From Tritrichomonas musculus (taxonomy: Eukaryota > Parabasalia > Tritrichomonadida > Tritrichomonadidae): 64,000 nt of DNA. The stretch's first letter is position 1; each line of letters opens with the position of its first letter. Made by a program: the position numbers and the translations under genes. Shown here piece after piece: positions 50,640-61,159 of the stretch. Below the pieces are notes generated by a model. The model did no database searches. It was not told the origin of the DNA and was given only the letters and a program-made list of their open reading frames with translations. Location of the stretch: the NCBI GenBank assembly GCA_039105265.1, contig JAPFFF010000004.1, positions 5,208,001-5,272,000 of the forward strand. Direction: 5' to 3'.

Positions 50640-52212
50640 TAACATTCATTTACGAATTAATTCATTTTTTATACCGTTAGAAAAGAACTCAGCAGCTGCT
50701 GCTGAAGCAACAAATGATATATTAATGATGCTATCGCCAACAGATCACAAATATGATATCTCGAACGACTCATTCTCAAAAAATTTCTTCAATGGAAACG
50801 TCTTGCATTCGAAGATTACAACAATGATGATTTCATGAATAAGCTCATCGACAAAATCTCAAAACTTGAATCAAAATTGGATTCACTCCGTACCAAAATT
50901 GCAAATCGCTTGATTTAATGTCATAGAGAACTCGGTTTGAGCAGGATTGAAATGATATTGAAAATTCTTGAATCCTCATATGAGTATGAGTTAGCTCAAT
51001 TGAAGATTGTGCCTGGCCTCATGAAGTTTTTGTTTTTGGATTTGCTTTATTTTTCATAATCAAAGGTTAAGCCAAAATAAAAGTTTAGTCATTTTTTTAT
51101 CGGTTGGAAATAAACACAGCAGGTGATGGTACCAAAATAATAGCAACTGTCGAACCAATCAATGATTAATACATTCAGTATAATCGGAAGTTCGGTTTAA
51201 TACTTTCAATCAATTATGACATTTGCCAGATGCGATCAATTCTTACTGTATGTAATTCAAAGAAACAAACTTATTGGTTGAGGCAGTATTCTGAAACAAA
51301 TGGTATTCTCGATGAATTATCCTCACAGAAAAAATGCTATCTTTGTGATTTGGCCCAAAATCGAATCAATATTAGCATTCCACAATTGCAAGGGGCAAAC
51401 ATTCCTAGACTACTTGTCAGAAACCTTTCTTGCTGTAGAGCTATATATATTGCAAAGCTTTTGAATTTACATTTTGAGAAGCAGCGTGAGAAGTTCTTTA
51501 GCAAATCGGACAACTTAACACCATTGACAGTTACAATAAACCACAAACATAGCGATTGATATATGATATGGCTAGAAAAACAGCCAATGAGATTGAAACT
51601 TTTCAACATATAATTGATGAACTCCAACAAGTTAATCTCGGAATACGAAAGCATAATATATAATGATAAGGTATTTTAAACTGATAATAATGACAATATT
51701 GAAGAATTAGAGCTTATTGATGAGGAAACGAATTATGAGACGAATTCAAAATGGAGGCTCAAGGGGTTTGATGATTACTTTATTAAGAACTTCTATCCAT
51801 ACAACTTCAAACAGGTATCGAAAGGGTGTATAATTAAAGAACACAAACGTAATGGTTACATTTGTGTTGCTCTAAATCTTGGGAATAAACAAAAACCTTG
51901 TTTTTAGCATATTGGTAGTTCACCAATTCATTCAAAACATGACACAACAAAAAGCAATACGCTGACTATAAAAATGAGAATAAGGATGACTATCTCTTGA
52001 ATCTTAGCTGGGTATCTACAAGTGAAAATCATCATAATTAATCATTTTATTATGGCAACAATTGTGAATTTATCAAAGAGATTCGTGAAGATGCTATTTT
52101 TGTAGATTCAAATGGGAAACACATATTTGAGAACAAATACTTTTGCAATGATATATTTTATTACGCATTAACACTACCAAAATCAAAAGAAGTAAGTGGG
52201 TATGCGTTATAA
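50640..52212 (+). pseudogene. Decayed ORF Y of outer MULE
   Basis: Inverse counterpart of 46075-47647. The 109-codon piece at 51230-51559 is identical to its partner at the protein level. It is broken by the same shifts. It begins about 160 bases after the nested insertion point, so the insertion removed its natural upstream sequence in this copy. Confidence 0.6.
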
Positions 52213-52477
52213 ACACTGATGGGAAAAGTAGAAATATTTATTACTCATAATTCAAAAAAATGTATAACCTTGAATAAATAAAAATATATTTTCCGTTTTT
52301 TTAACAAAATAAGTTAATAAAATATAATAATTTAGGAAAAATAAAAATATTTAAAAATTGACGGCTATAAATAAAACAATAGTCCATTAAGATTAAAAAA
52401 ATTCCGAGTTTTTTATTTCAATGTTTCTTGACCATATAATATCAGAATATTATTAGCGATGATATCTTAATAATATA

Positions 52478-52555
52478 AACTAGGCGATAAGACACCTATG
52501 GTCAAAATTGAATGAAATTTCACCTTTGGGTGTCTTATCGTTTTTGATCCTAGTT
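52478..52555. mobile_element. 78-bp miniature element with TA duplication
   Basis: The two MULE copies are collinear here except for 80 extra bases in this one: the 78-bp element plus one TA. Ends AACTAGG and CCTAGTT are inverse repeats. A second inner pair, CGATAAGACACC and GGTGTCTTATCG, continues the arms after an eight-base offset on one side. TA lies outside both ends (52476-52477 and 52556-52557). The inner copy has the clean empty site near 45828. This fits a mariner-type MITE. Confidence 0.85.
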
Positions 52556-52852
52556 TATTATTTAAAGCAATTTTATAAATTATGAAATAAAAAAATAAAG
52601 CAAAATTATCAAAGAAGCCCATCTTTACTACTTCTTTGATAAACGATTTCAAAACTATTAACAGATTTTTCATTTATCTGAGTGTTTTAAAAAAGATTTT
52701 CAGATTTGCTTATATAAAAATTACTCATTTTCTTAAAAATTATACAGATTTGCTCATATAAAATTTATAGAATTGTTAATACGTTTATATATTTTGAGAT
52801 ACGTTTATATATAAATATATATAAACGAACAAATGGATAATCTAAACGTTTT

Positions 52853-52857
52853 TCATA
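52853..52857 (+). promoter_or_regulatory. Initiator-like TCATA of outer transposase
   Basis: TCATA, 22 bases between its end and the ATG at 52880. Same as in the inner copy. Confidence 0.45.
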
Positions 52858-52879
52858 AATAAATAAGCAGCAACTGGTT

Positions 52880-55800
52880 ATGGTTCCACAAACCACTGTT
52901 AATAATGTTCTTTTCATAAACAAAATGAAAAGTATTCATTCGAATCTTCTTTGTTTTCTAGACAGCAATGATAATATTGAAGAGAATTTCGAAGTCTTAA
53001 CAGATACATTAAAAGATCAAAAAATTGGTAACAGCAAGCAAGAGACCAAGTTCGTATTAATGCTACTATTAAGAATTGTAAATAATCATCACCGATGCCT
53101 TGATTTTTATGACAAAATTAAAGTTATACTGCAGCATTTTCAAAAAGAAATTATTAATTTCTTTTCAAATTCCGAGATTTTTGATATTTTCAAGAGTGAC
53201 AAACGAATTCTTCTTTACCTAATTGAATCTAAAATATTGGTATTTGATGACTTCGTTTGTAAACAAATAATTACTGATGAATTTATTATGGCTAAATATC
53301 ATCTATATTTTCTGCCCGAGTTAAAAAAACTCATCAATAAGGAATGGTTTCCACACAATGCTCCATGGATTCATGAAATAAATAACGAATTACAAGAAGA
53401 TTTTTTTGAGAAAAGGAAAATAGGTGAAAATGACAGCATCATTTGTGAATTAATACGAAAAGATTTAATTGACGAATTTTGCTATTATATTGAATCGAAT
53501 GAAATCGATTTAGATCAAAAAATCAACTTATCGATTTATGAAACTAATTCTTTTTTAATTAGAAATTCAATATCAAATGAAATTGACCTAATTCATTATT
53601 CTGCATTTTATGGTTCGAAACATATTTTTCTTTTTTTGAAAAACAAAGGAATTGAATTAGACTCAACTTTATGGTTGTATGCTATTCATGGTAACAATCT
53701 AAATATAATTCAAGTTCTTAAAAGCAATCTAATTATTCCTCAGGATGAAACATATACAAAATGTTTAATTGAAGCGATTGAATGCCATCATAATGAAATT
53801 ATTGTTTACATTCAAAAAGAAATCCTCAAAAAAAAGGAAATTTCACATGATATTTTGGTTCAAACTAGAAAGTTTTATAATTTTTCTTTTATTAATTCCA
53901 AAACAGGCATTAATGATCTTTTAAATATTGAAAAAAACCTCGATGAACAAGTTTCATCAAGCCAAACAAATGCTAAAAGAAAAAGAGGACGTCCACCAAA
54001 ACCTAAAAATGAAGACCAAAATATTGACAAAAATCAGAAACCTGCAAAAAAAATCATTGACAATACTCAAAAAACGAAGCAACTAGACAATCCTCAATTA
54101 TCATCGGCAAAATCAACAAAATCATTTTTTATACCTGTATTGTTTAGGAGTAATTTGAATCATGATAAATTAGAAATGTTATATTCGCAGGAAAATAAAA
54201 AAGAATTTGATTGGAAAACTATCGATATTGAACAAATATTTCGAGGTGAAAGCAAGGATGAAGAATCAATCAAAAATAGAAATAACGAAATAAAAGATCA
54301 AATAACAGAAGAATATCAAGAAGAAGAAGAAGAATACGAAGATGAATCAATTGAGGAAGTTACAAGAGAAAATCTTGAATCTGAATATGCACCATTTCCA
54401 GATGTTTTTACAGCATATACATTTATTTCAAAAGCAAATAAAGGATATCGACTTGGAAAAGTGGATTCAAAAAATAACGACACAATAGCTTATGAATGCA
54501 AAGCTAAAGGATGCTTCTATCGAATTGAATGCACAAAACTAGGTGATGGATACCATGTAAGTCACCAATCACATCATACTTGTTCCAATCCAATTATAAT
54601 TTCAACAGCAAAAATTGAAGCAGTTATAAAATCTCTTGAAAAACAAGAACATTTGAATAATGAGTATTATAATAAAATACACACTGTTCTAGGACTTCCT
54701 CCAGATAGCATATGCAAATTGAGAATAAGAAGAGCTTATAATAAAGTTTATATGATCAGAAGAAAAGACAGATTATGTACCTGGGGAATGCTTCAAGCAT
54801 TTATCGATATTATTAAAAGATACGGAGGCAAAGGTGATATACATAAAAACGAGGAAGGTTGTATTGATTTTGTTGGTATAGTTCCTAACTATGCTATAAA
54901 ATTTTTAACTTCCTCGTTGTTTTTCCCAGTAATACAAATGGATTCACGATTCCAAACTGGGATATCGAGAGGGAGAATGTATGTTATTGTAACCTATACA
55001 GGCAATCGTACAATACTCCCACTTGCAATTTCTTGGGCTGCATCAGAAAGCAAAATATACACAAATTTGCTTTTGAATATGTTGAATACAGAATTGCATT
55101 TCATAAGAAACTGCATCACTGATGAAGCATTTGCACTAATCTCCAGCCTTGAAAAAGTTAAGATTGCAAATTCATTGTGCTGCTGGCATTTAAGCAAGCA
55201 CTGCCCATGCAAAAATACATTCAAAGATTTAGTAAAGTGTCAAACTTCTCACGAATATGCTATGAAAAAAAAAGACATCATCGATAATCATCGTTCCTTA
55301 AAAGATTATTTGGACCAAAAATCACGGTGGCAAAAAATCAGCCGTTTTGAGTCTGACATTCCAAGAGATCAGAATACTACTTCATCAGCAGCTGAATCTT
55401 TGAATGCTCTGATAGTGAAACTCCATCTCAAGAATAAAGAGCCACTCGAAGTTATGTTAAAAATATATGATTTTGGATTTGCTGTTCTTAAAGACATCTG
55501 CTATCAATGTGGCATTCTTACAGATTCTGCTCGTGATTGGCTTAGCTACGCAATGGTTGTTGCAAACAATTTGACTGTAACTCGGTCTCCAATCCTCAAA
55601 TGCAAATATGTAGTAACAAAAGAAAATGATGATGCCACAAAATGCACTGTGACCATATGCTCTTCAGAGAAACCTACATGCACCTGCATGTTTTTCAATG
55701 ATACCGGTATGCCTTGCGTTCATATGCTCTCCGTGGCTTGCCATTTTAACATCAATTGGAGTTGTTGGATTCATGCGCGCTATTTCGTTTCGGGATATAG

Positions 55801-55942
55801 ATATCTCTTTCAACAAGATCTTTTGTATCCTGATTTTGATCAAATCATAAAAACCAATGATGATGTCCCCGTAGGAATTTCTTCCCTCAAACAAAAGCAA
55901 AGAAGAATTCCTACACCAGGTGATATATCATCAAAACATTAA
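52880..55942 (+). CDS. MULE transposase with N-terminal DUF3447/ankyrin-like domain (outer copy)
   Basis: This 1,020-residue protein matches the inner-copy product (42425-45487, described there by domain) except for Leu at residue 151 where the inner copy has Phe. DUF3447-like module, AT-hook, zinc-binding domain, catalytic D688, D748 and E839 and the SWIM finger are all intact. Two intact, almost identical transposases in one nested element mean either could act on both sets of ends. The only upstream difference is the 78-bp miniature element, about 320 bases before the ATG. Confidence 0.95.
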   Translation: MVPQTTVNNVLFINKMKSIHSNLLCFLDSNDNIEENFEVLTDTLKDQKIGNSKQETKFVLMLLLRIVNNHHRCLDFYDKIKVILQHFQKEIINFFSNSEIFDIFKSDKRILLYLIESKILVFDDFVCKQIITDEFIMAKYHLYFLPELKKLINKEWFPHNAPWIHEINNELQEDFFEKRKIGENDSIICELIRKDLIDEFCYYIESNEIDLDQKINLSIYETNSFLIRNSISNEIDLIHYSAFYGSKHIFLFLKNKGIELDSTLWLYAIHGNNLNIIQVLKSNLIIPQDETYTKCLIEAIECHHNEIIVYIQKEILKKKEISHDILVQTRKFYNFSFINSKTGINDLLNIEKNLDEQVSSSQTNAKRKRGRPPKPKNEDQNIDKNQKPAKKIIDNTQKTKQLDNPQLSSAKSTKSFFIPVLFRSNLNHDKLEMLYSQENKKEFDWKTIDIEQIFRGESKDEESIKNRNNEIKDQITEEYQEEEEEYEDESIEEVTRENLESEYAPFPDVFTAYTFISKANKGYRLGKVDSKNNDTIAYECKAKGCFYRIECTKLGDGYHVSHQSHHTCSNPIIISTAKIEAVIKSLEKQEHLNNEYYNKIHTVLGLPPDSICKLRIRRAYNKVYMIRRKDRLCTWGMLQAFIDIIKRYGGKGDIHKNEEGCIDFVGIVPNYAIKFLTSSLFFPVIQMDSRFQTGISRGRMYVIVTYTGNRTILPLAISWAASESKIYTNLLLNMLNTELHFIRNCITDEAFALISSLEKVKIANSLCCWHLSKHCPCKNTFKDLVKCQTSHEYAMKKKDIIDNHRSLKDYLDQKSRWQKISRFESDIPRDQNTTSSAAESLNALIVKLHLKNKEPLEVMLKIYDFGFAVLKDICYQCGILTDSARDWLSYAMVVANNLTVTRSPILKCKYVVTKENDDATKCTVTICSSEKPTCTCMFFNDTGMPCVHMLSVACHFNINWSCWIHARYFVSGYRYLFQQDLLYPDFDQIIKTNDDVPVGISSLKQKQRRIPTPGDISSKH

Positions 55943-56028
55943 TAATTTTAATAAAGAAATACATTTGCATATTTCCATTTTGATTTATGATTTAAGAAAT
56001 TAAAAATCAATTTAATAACTTATTAAAT

Positions 56029-56967
56029 GAAGCTTTAAAAGTTTGGGTTTATGACACGAAATGCGGTTGGTGTGAATCATATGACCTAAACATTTGAGAC
56101 ATTAATGAAGCACTTCAATTGTTACGAGGAAACATGAATGACAAAGTTGGCAATGTTTTGTTATATGAGACTGACTAATTTGATGAAGAAGACATTGCTA
56201 ACATCAGCACACAAATAGCAACAATAAACAAATATTCATTACTTTATGTTTCATCAGATCTTGAACATAAAGAGTACACAATCAAGATTGAATTTATGAG
56301 TTGTATAAATTTGAGCAATGAATATTTTTTTTATAAAAAATGACTGTCTTATGTAGCTTGAATTCCTTCTTACGACTTCTTTAGGGAAGAAGTCAGATGT
56401 ACATTTCGTGAATTTAAAGACAGCACAGTTATTTTCTGATGCATATTGAATTCAATAAAGTTTTTTTTTTGATTTTGAATTATATATAATTCAATCACTT
56501 TCAAAATAACTGAGCTAGCAATTGCTTCTGATAATCGTGGAAGTTGCTGCTTAATTCTTCAGAAAGGATGCTAATTATTCGAAAAGCATCGGCAAAAAAA
56601 TTAATATTCAACAATATGATATTGATCAAATATTTGGCAAGATATTTGAGAGAACAATTGCAAAAGAAATGTGCAAGAATAAAATGACAGGATTAATTGA
56701 TAGAAGTCACGTAATGAAGACACAAACTATCGTTAAAAACTTTTATCAAAAAGTTTGTTATCTTCTCAATTTGATTTGATTGAAAGTAAATTGGAAGGTA
56801 AATTGCATGATCAAATGGAATCATCCTGTATGAAGAAGATTGCAAGAACAATAAGCGTTGTAAAAAATATAGAAGAAAATTACAAGCTCGTTAATATCTG
56901 CGTCAACGTGTCAACATATAAAGACCTTACTAATGAACTAAACAGCGTTTCAATTAATAAATAATCC
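56029..56967 (+). pseudogene. Decayed ORF X of outer MULE
   Basis: Counterpart of 41382-42338 with the same internal TGA and TAA. The last frame (from 56755) ends at SINK with two stops, where the inner copy reads through for seven more residues. Family unrecognised. Confidence 0.6.
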
Positions 56968-57543
56968 ATATTTGACAATTGTTGATCTTATAAAAATATT
57001 GGTGATGCAATTTATCTTCAAAATGAATTAAATCGCTATTCGTATAAAAATGTAAATCTAGAAAATTTAATATTCCAAAATTGTAAAGCTAAATATAGCG
57101 GCGGGGATATTTTTATTCAATTTCCTATATAAACATATTCGTAAATTATGAATTAACAAAACCTAGATAAAAATATTTTTTACTTGAGGCTTTCACCAAA
57201 TTGAAAAAAAATCTCAGGCTCAATCTTCGATTACTTGTGAGTTCCTAAGATCAATTTGTTCTCCCAAAATTTTATATGCGATTAGTTATTAATATCATTT
57301 TCATTGATAACATCATAATAATTGGAGCCAACTCTATTAAAATTGCAATTATATAGATTCTAGCAGGCCAAAAATAATTGAAAATCGATTGAATTCAATA
57401 GAATGCAAAATGATCTATCATTTGATGGTACAAAATGCTTGTCCCATAACTTTTATTATTGTCTTGGAAATTAAGTAGAATGCTGGTTCCTCCTTTTTCT
57501 TTGATTTGCATTATATAAAAAAGAAGAGCTTCTTGAATTCATG

Positions 57544-58687
57544 CTTTATAAGCATCTCAATTTTTGAAAAAAAAAAAAATACTTATCATAAACTTTTCCA
57601 ATACAATTCAAAGCTTTTGTTTTAAAAAATTTGAATATAATATTAGAAAAAATAATTTTATTTTTATTGAAATTTCAATTAATTATTTATTCATTTCAAT
57701 TTTATTCTATTCGAATTTTTACTAATATCCGAGCTTTTTTTTTTTATTTTTCTTGTTTCTTTTGCTCATATAAATGTTGTGTTTGAAATAGCGTATTTTA
57801 TTACTTAGTTATTTATCTCTATCCATAAATGTAAGATTTGAAGAAAAAACCGTAATTCAACAGAAGAAATTGCTCAGATCTGATAGAATTTTATTAATTT
57901 ATATTATTAATATAAAGTATAAATTATAAAGTTCAATTATTGATCGCTCTTTATGAACATTCTTCTATTGTTGGACGTTTAGATTATTTAAAAGAACGTT
58001 TATATTTTTGTTTTTTTTTTTTTTTAAAAAAAAACTTAATTTCTCCTTTTGAAAAAGAAAAAAAGAAGTAATAATGATATATTTCAACTCAATATTATAT
58101 AAGGATTATTTTGATTATAGTTTTGTTTTTATTTATTGCATTACTTATTGAATATTATTGAAATAATCAACATTTTTAAACTTGAATATACAGATTTTCC
58201 AACATGTATTACATGCAAAAAACGATGGAAAATAATATTTGAAGCGAGAAAACGCCAAATTTATAGTATAAATGCATGGAACTTCATTATCTGATATTAA
58301 CAATTGTTTTGAAAAAGCAGAGATTAATACCTGAAATTAGATGTATAAAAGTAAAACACGATTGTCTATAATATACTATTACCCACAAGCACTTTTTGAA
58401 AATAGATTGCTTAATTTAAATATGATATGGTAAGTTTAAACTTTACTCGGAGCAGAAGCTGCATAAAAATAATCGTTACTTGATGCTAATTAAAATATAT
58501 TTTTTTGAACTCTCCTTACTAAGAGAGGTGCAGCACTTAACATTTTTTTTTATTTTTAGTGAAATGATTTTCTGAAGAAAAGTGATAATTGTAATTTTTT
58601 TTTTTTTAAAAAAGTGATATTTTTTTTCCCCAAAGGCAAAAAAGTGTTATCAGTGAAGTAAAAAAATGGGAATATTGTAATCATCCC
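57544..58687. repeat. Terminal inverted repeat, outer right (transposase side)
   Basis: About 1,144 bases, inverse of 37041-38182. Outermost bases read inward are GGGATG. Confidence 0.93.
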
Positions 58688-58696
58688 ATTTAGGAT
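58688..58696. repeat. Target duplication ATTTAGGAT, right copy (outer MULE)
   Basis: Partner of 37032-37040. Confidence 0.92.
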
Positions 58697-59154
58697 AGGC
58701 TAAAAATACCGAATATTGTTAAATTAATCTGTTTTAAACACGCAAATCATAAAATTAATTGTTTTAATTGACTTTTATTTTTGATCATCAAATCTGATAT
58801 CTTTTTGTATGAATTTATAAACGTTCATTTCATCGGTTATTTTAATTCATGTTAGTTTGTTGATAATTTGCTATTACTTAAAAAATCAAATTATTCATTT
58901 GTTGCTGGAAAAAAAGCAAATAAAATAGATTTTTTCCTTAACGTCTTTTTGTCAGATTTTCCTTTAAAATGAACATTTTACCTAATGTGAACAGTACTAT
59001 AGGGGGGTTTTACTCTAGACTATATAAAAAAAACTTGAAAATTCATGAAATAAAGAACTTTAAGTGAATTATATGACTTAGATTTGAGAAAAAAGCGATG
59101 AACAAAATATTTTTTTTAAAAAAAATCAAAGAGAAAATGAATATTCATTTTGAT
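58697..59154. other. Intergenic, AT-rich
   Basis: 458 bases between the MULE and the GTPase gene. No gene seen; a G-run (GGGGGG) near 59003 is unusual here but has no clear meaning. Confidence 0.4.
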
Positions 59155-60387
59155 TTATGCCATAGCCGCTACTGCAGCAACAACTACTACTGTAGCCAAC
59201 GATACTGCTACAGCTTTTAATTTTTTATTAAATAAATCAGATTTCAAAGTCGGGATAATTTGATTAGTTGAAAACAACATTTTGTCATTAATATATTTTT
59301 GGATATTTTCTTCATTTTCATTTCCCAACGCTTCACTAATAAATTCATTTATTTTCTGAGAATTGATTAATCTCAAAAATAGATAATCAAATCCATGATT
59401 ACTAAATTCTCTTTGAAGTTGAGAAATCCATTGATAAGTATCAGTATTTCTGGAATATCTTGAAATCCTAATCATCAAATTTAACCAAGAATCCAACCTA
59501 TCTAATGAAGTTTCATTAATAAACGAATTCTTAATTCCTTCAAAAATTTCTATAACATCTCTTTGACATTTTGTTTTTTGTTGCACTTCTATTAATTTAA
59601 CTTTAGCGTTTGCTTCATCAGTTAATGCAATGCAGTGATCAATATGATGAATGGGATTGTTTATATTTGATGTTGTAAAAGCATTTATTCTACGATAATC
59701 TTCAAATTGAGGGAATAATTGACCGATATTGTCCGTTGAAGGCTTTGGAAATATAAAAACTTGATTTTCAAAATGATCTAAAAAATATCTGCACCACTTT
59801 TGAACAATTCCTTTGGAATTTTCTAATAATTTCATAATGCATATTCTCCCTTTTCTCCTATCTTTGCATTTTGTGATGATTAAAGCAAAATGTTCTTTAA
59901 TATCATCAAGATTTGGAATCATTTTTTCCATGTATTCAAAACATTTTTTAATTTGTATTCCACGTGAACTTTTGCAATCAGAACTTGATACCAAACAAAA
60001 TATTTTTATTTTTTTAATATGATTTGGCATTGTTGAAAAAAATCTATGAGTAATGAATGCATTTTCAATTTCTTTATCAACACCATTAATGTCATTATAC
60101 CCAGGAAAATCAGTGAAGGCATTATTATTCAAATGTTCAATGCCTGGAATTATTGTACTAGGTACCAAAATTAGATCTTCTATACTTATTCCTGGCATAT
60201 CACAAGAGGCACTTATAACATGAAGAGTTTTTCCTGTCATATATGCACAAAACGTTGTTTTTCCAGATCCAGTTGGACCAAAAACGAATGAAACTGAATT
60301 CATATTCTTAAAGACATTTGTATCAGGAATGTCTGCTATTCGTCTTTCTAAAACAGAAATTGTATTTTCAATGCCATTTAGATCCAT
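59155..60387 (-). CDS. Tail-anchored P-loop GTPase (AIG1/dynamin-like G domain)
   Basis: The first ATG is at 60387; the open frame extends six codons further to a TTG. From that ATG the protein has 410 residues. The G domain near the N-terminus has Walker A GPTGSGKTT (37-45), G3 DFPGYND (93-99) and G4-like TKCK (172-175), which places it among the septin/AIG1-like TRAFAC GTPases. A helical middle region follows. The last 19 residues (AVAVSLATVVVVAAVAAMA) are a hydrophobic helix with the stop right behind it, so the protein is probably C-terminally anchored in a membrane with its G domain in the cytosol. AIG1/GIMAP-like proteins work on vesicle or organelle membranes; that role here is inference. 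Confidence 0.85.
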   Translation of the reverse strand: MDLNGIENTISVLERRIADIPDTNVFKNMNSVSFVFGPTGSGKTTFCAYMTGKTLHVISASCDMPGISIEDLILVPSTIIPGIEHLNNNAFTDFPGYNDINGVDKEIENAFITHRFFSTMPNHIKKIKIFCLVSSSDCKSSRGIQIKKCFEYMEKMIPNLDDIKEHFALIITKCKDRRKGRICIMKLLENSKGIVQKWCRYFLDHFENQVFIFPKPSTDNIGQLFPQFEDYRRINAFTTSNINNPIHHIDHCIALTDEANAKVKLIEVQQKTKCQRDVIEIFEGIKNSFINETSLDRLDSWLNLMIRISRYSRNTDTYQWISQLQREFSNHGFDYLFLRLINSQKINEFISEALGNENEENIQKYINDKMLFSTNQIIPTLKSDLFNKKLKAVAVSLATVVVVAAVAAMA

Positions 60388-60872
60388 AAAACATTGTGAA
60401 ATCAAGTGCTTGCAATTTTTTTTTCTATGCTCGCATCAAAAATTTTGTGCCATACATTCCTAATGCCTTAGAATTTTTGTGCCATTCATTTCAAATGCCT
60501 TAGAATTTTTGTGCCACGCATTCCTAATACCAACGGTACAGCGATTGGATGTAAAGTGTCAAAAGTATTTAAAAAACCGTAATAATCGAAACAAACCAAA
60601 TATATAAATAGAACGCATTATATATAATAACTTATTAAAATATTGGAAGGATTTTCTAATTTGATTTGGAGATTTATGTTGATTAAATTTGAATGAAAAA
60701 CTCATTTAATCCATTCAAAAAAAATTTTTTTTCATATGGTATGTCTATAAAATTTAAAATTTACTTTCAAGTTTCATTAAAGAATTTGATTTTATATTAT
60801 ATAAAATTAACTGTTATATAATTTTTTTAGGCATTTCCATCCAATCGCAGTACCGTTCTAATACCTTAGAAT
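60388..60872. repeat. Degenerate tandem repeats of about 32 bp, interrupted by a MITE
   Basis: Units of about 32 bases with core TAATGCCTTAGAATTTTTGT followed by GCCAYGCATT recur from 60442 to 60531 and resume at 60858-60912. Read on the minus strand they continue the BspA remnant next door (HKIFKGLEMHGT), so they probably come from an expanded piece of a leucine-rich-repeat gene. Confidence 0.6.
60532..60857. mobile_element. 326-bp MITE with 20-bp terminal inverted repeats and 8-bp target duplication
   Basis: The left end AACGGTACAGCGATTGGATG (60532-60551) is matched in inverse at 60838-60857 with one mismatch. CTAATACC flanks both sides (60524-60531 and 60858-60865), and this sequence is part of the interrupted tandem repeat unit. 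Eight-base duplications are typical of hAT and P elements. The interior is AT-rich and has no ORF. Confidence 0.88.
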
Positions 60873-61140
60873 TTATGTGCCATGCATTTCTAATCCCTTA
60901 AAAATTTTGTGCCAAGTTGAAATTGAAGACAAATTGTCAGACCACGATTTTCTAAGTAAAGAACATTGACAGAATGCACATTTTTCTATTTCAGTAACTG
61001 ATTGAGGAATTATTAATTCAGTCAATGCTGATCGATGTGCAATTTGCAAAAGAAAAAGAGTGTAATACACAGAAGAAGGAATTATTATTTCAATAAGCGA
61101 TTTGCATTATAAAACTGATTTTTTATCATAATAAAATTCA
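60873..61140 (-). pseudogene. BspA-like leucine-rich-repeat fragment
   Basis: Minus-strand frame with SALTELIIPQSVTEIEKCAF, a clear BspA/LRR_5 repeat, running into degenerate repeats. It has no start or domain of its own and lies just downstream of the kinase remnant, of which it may once have been the C-terminal part. Confidence 0.6.
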
Positions 61141-61159
61141 TCTATATTATCACCTCTAA

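Larger units (their letters stand above)
37041..58687. mobile_element. Mutator-like element (MULE), outer copy, carrying a nested inverted copy of itself
   Basis: The ends GGGAAGATTACAATATTCCC (left) and GGGATGATTACAATATTCCC (right, read inward on the minus strand) begin terminal inverted repeats of about 1.14 kb. ATTTAGGAT flanks both sides. Removing the inner element and one copy of its target leaves about 10.85 kb. In order from the left that sequence is: terminal repeat, a 1.5-kb non-coding segment, a decayed ORF, an intact transposase on the plus strand, a second decayed ORF and the terminal repeat. The inner copy split the outer between the non-coding segment and the first decayed ORF. 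Near-identity of the copies and exact target duplications point to recent movement. As a unit the outer ends could still mobilise all 21.6 kb. Confidence 0.93.
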
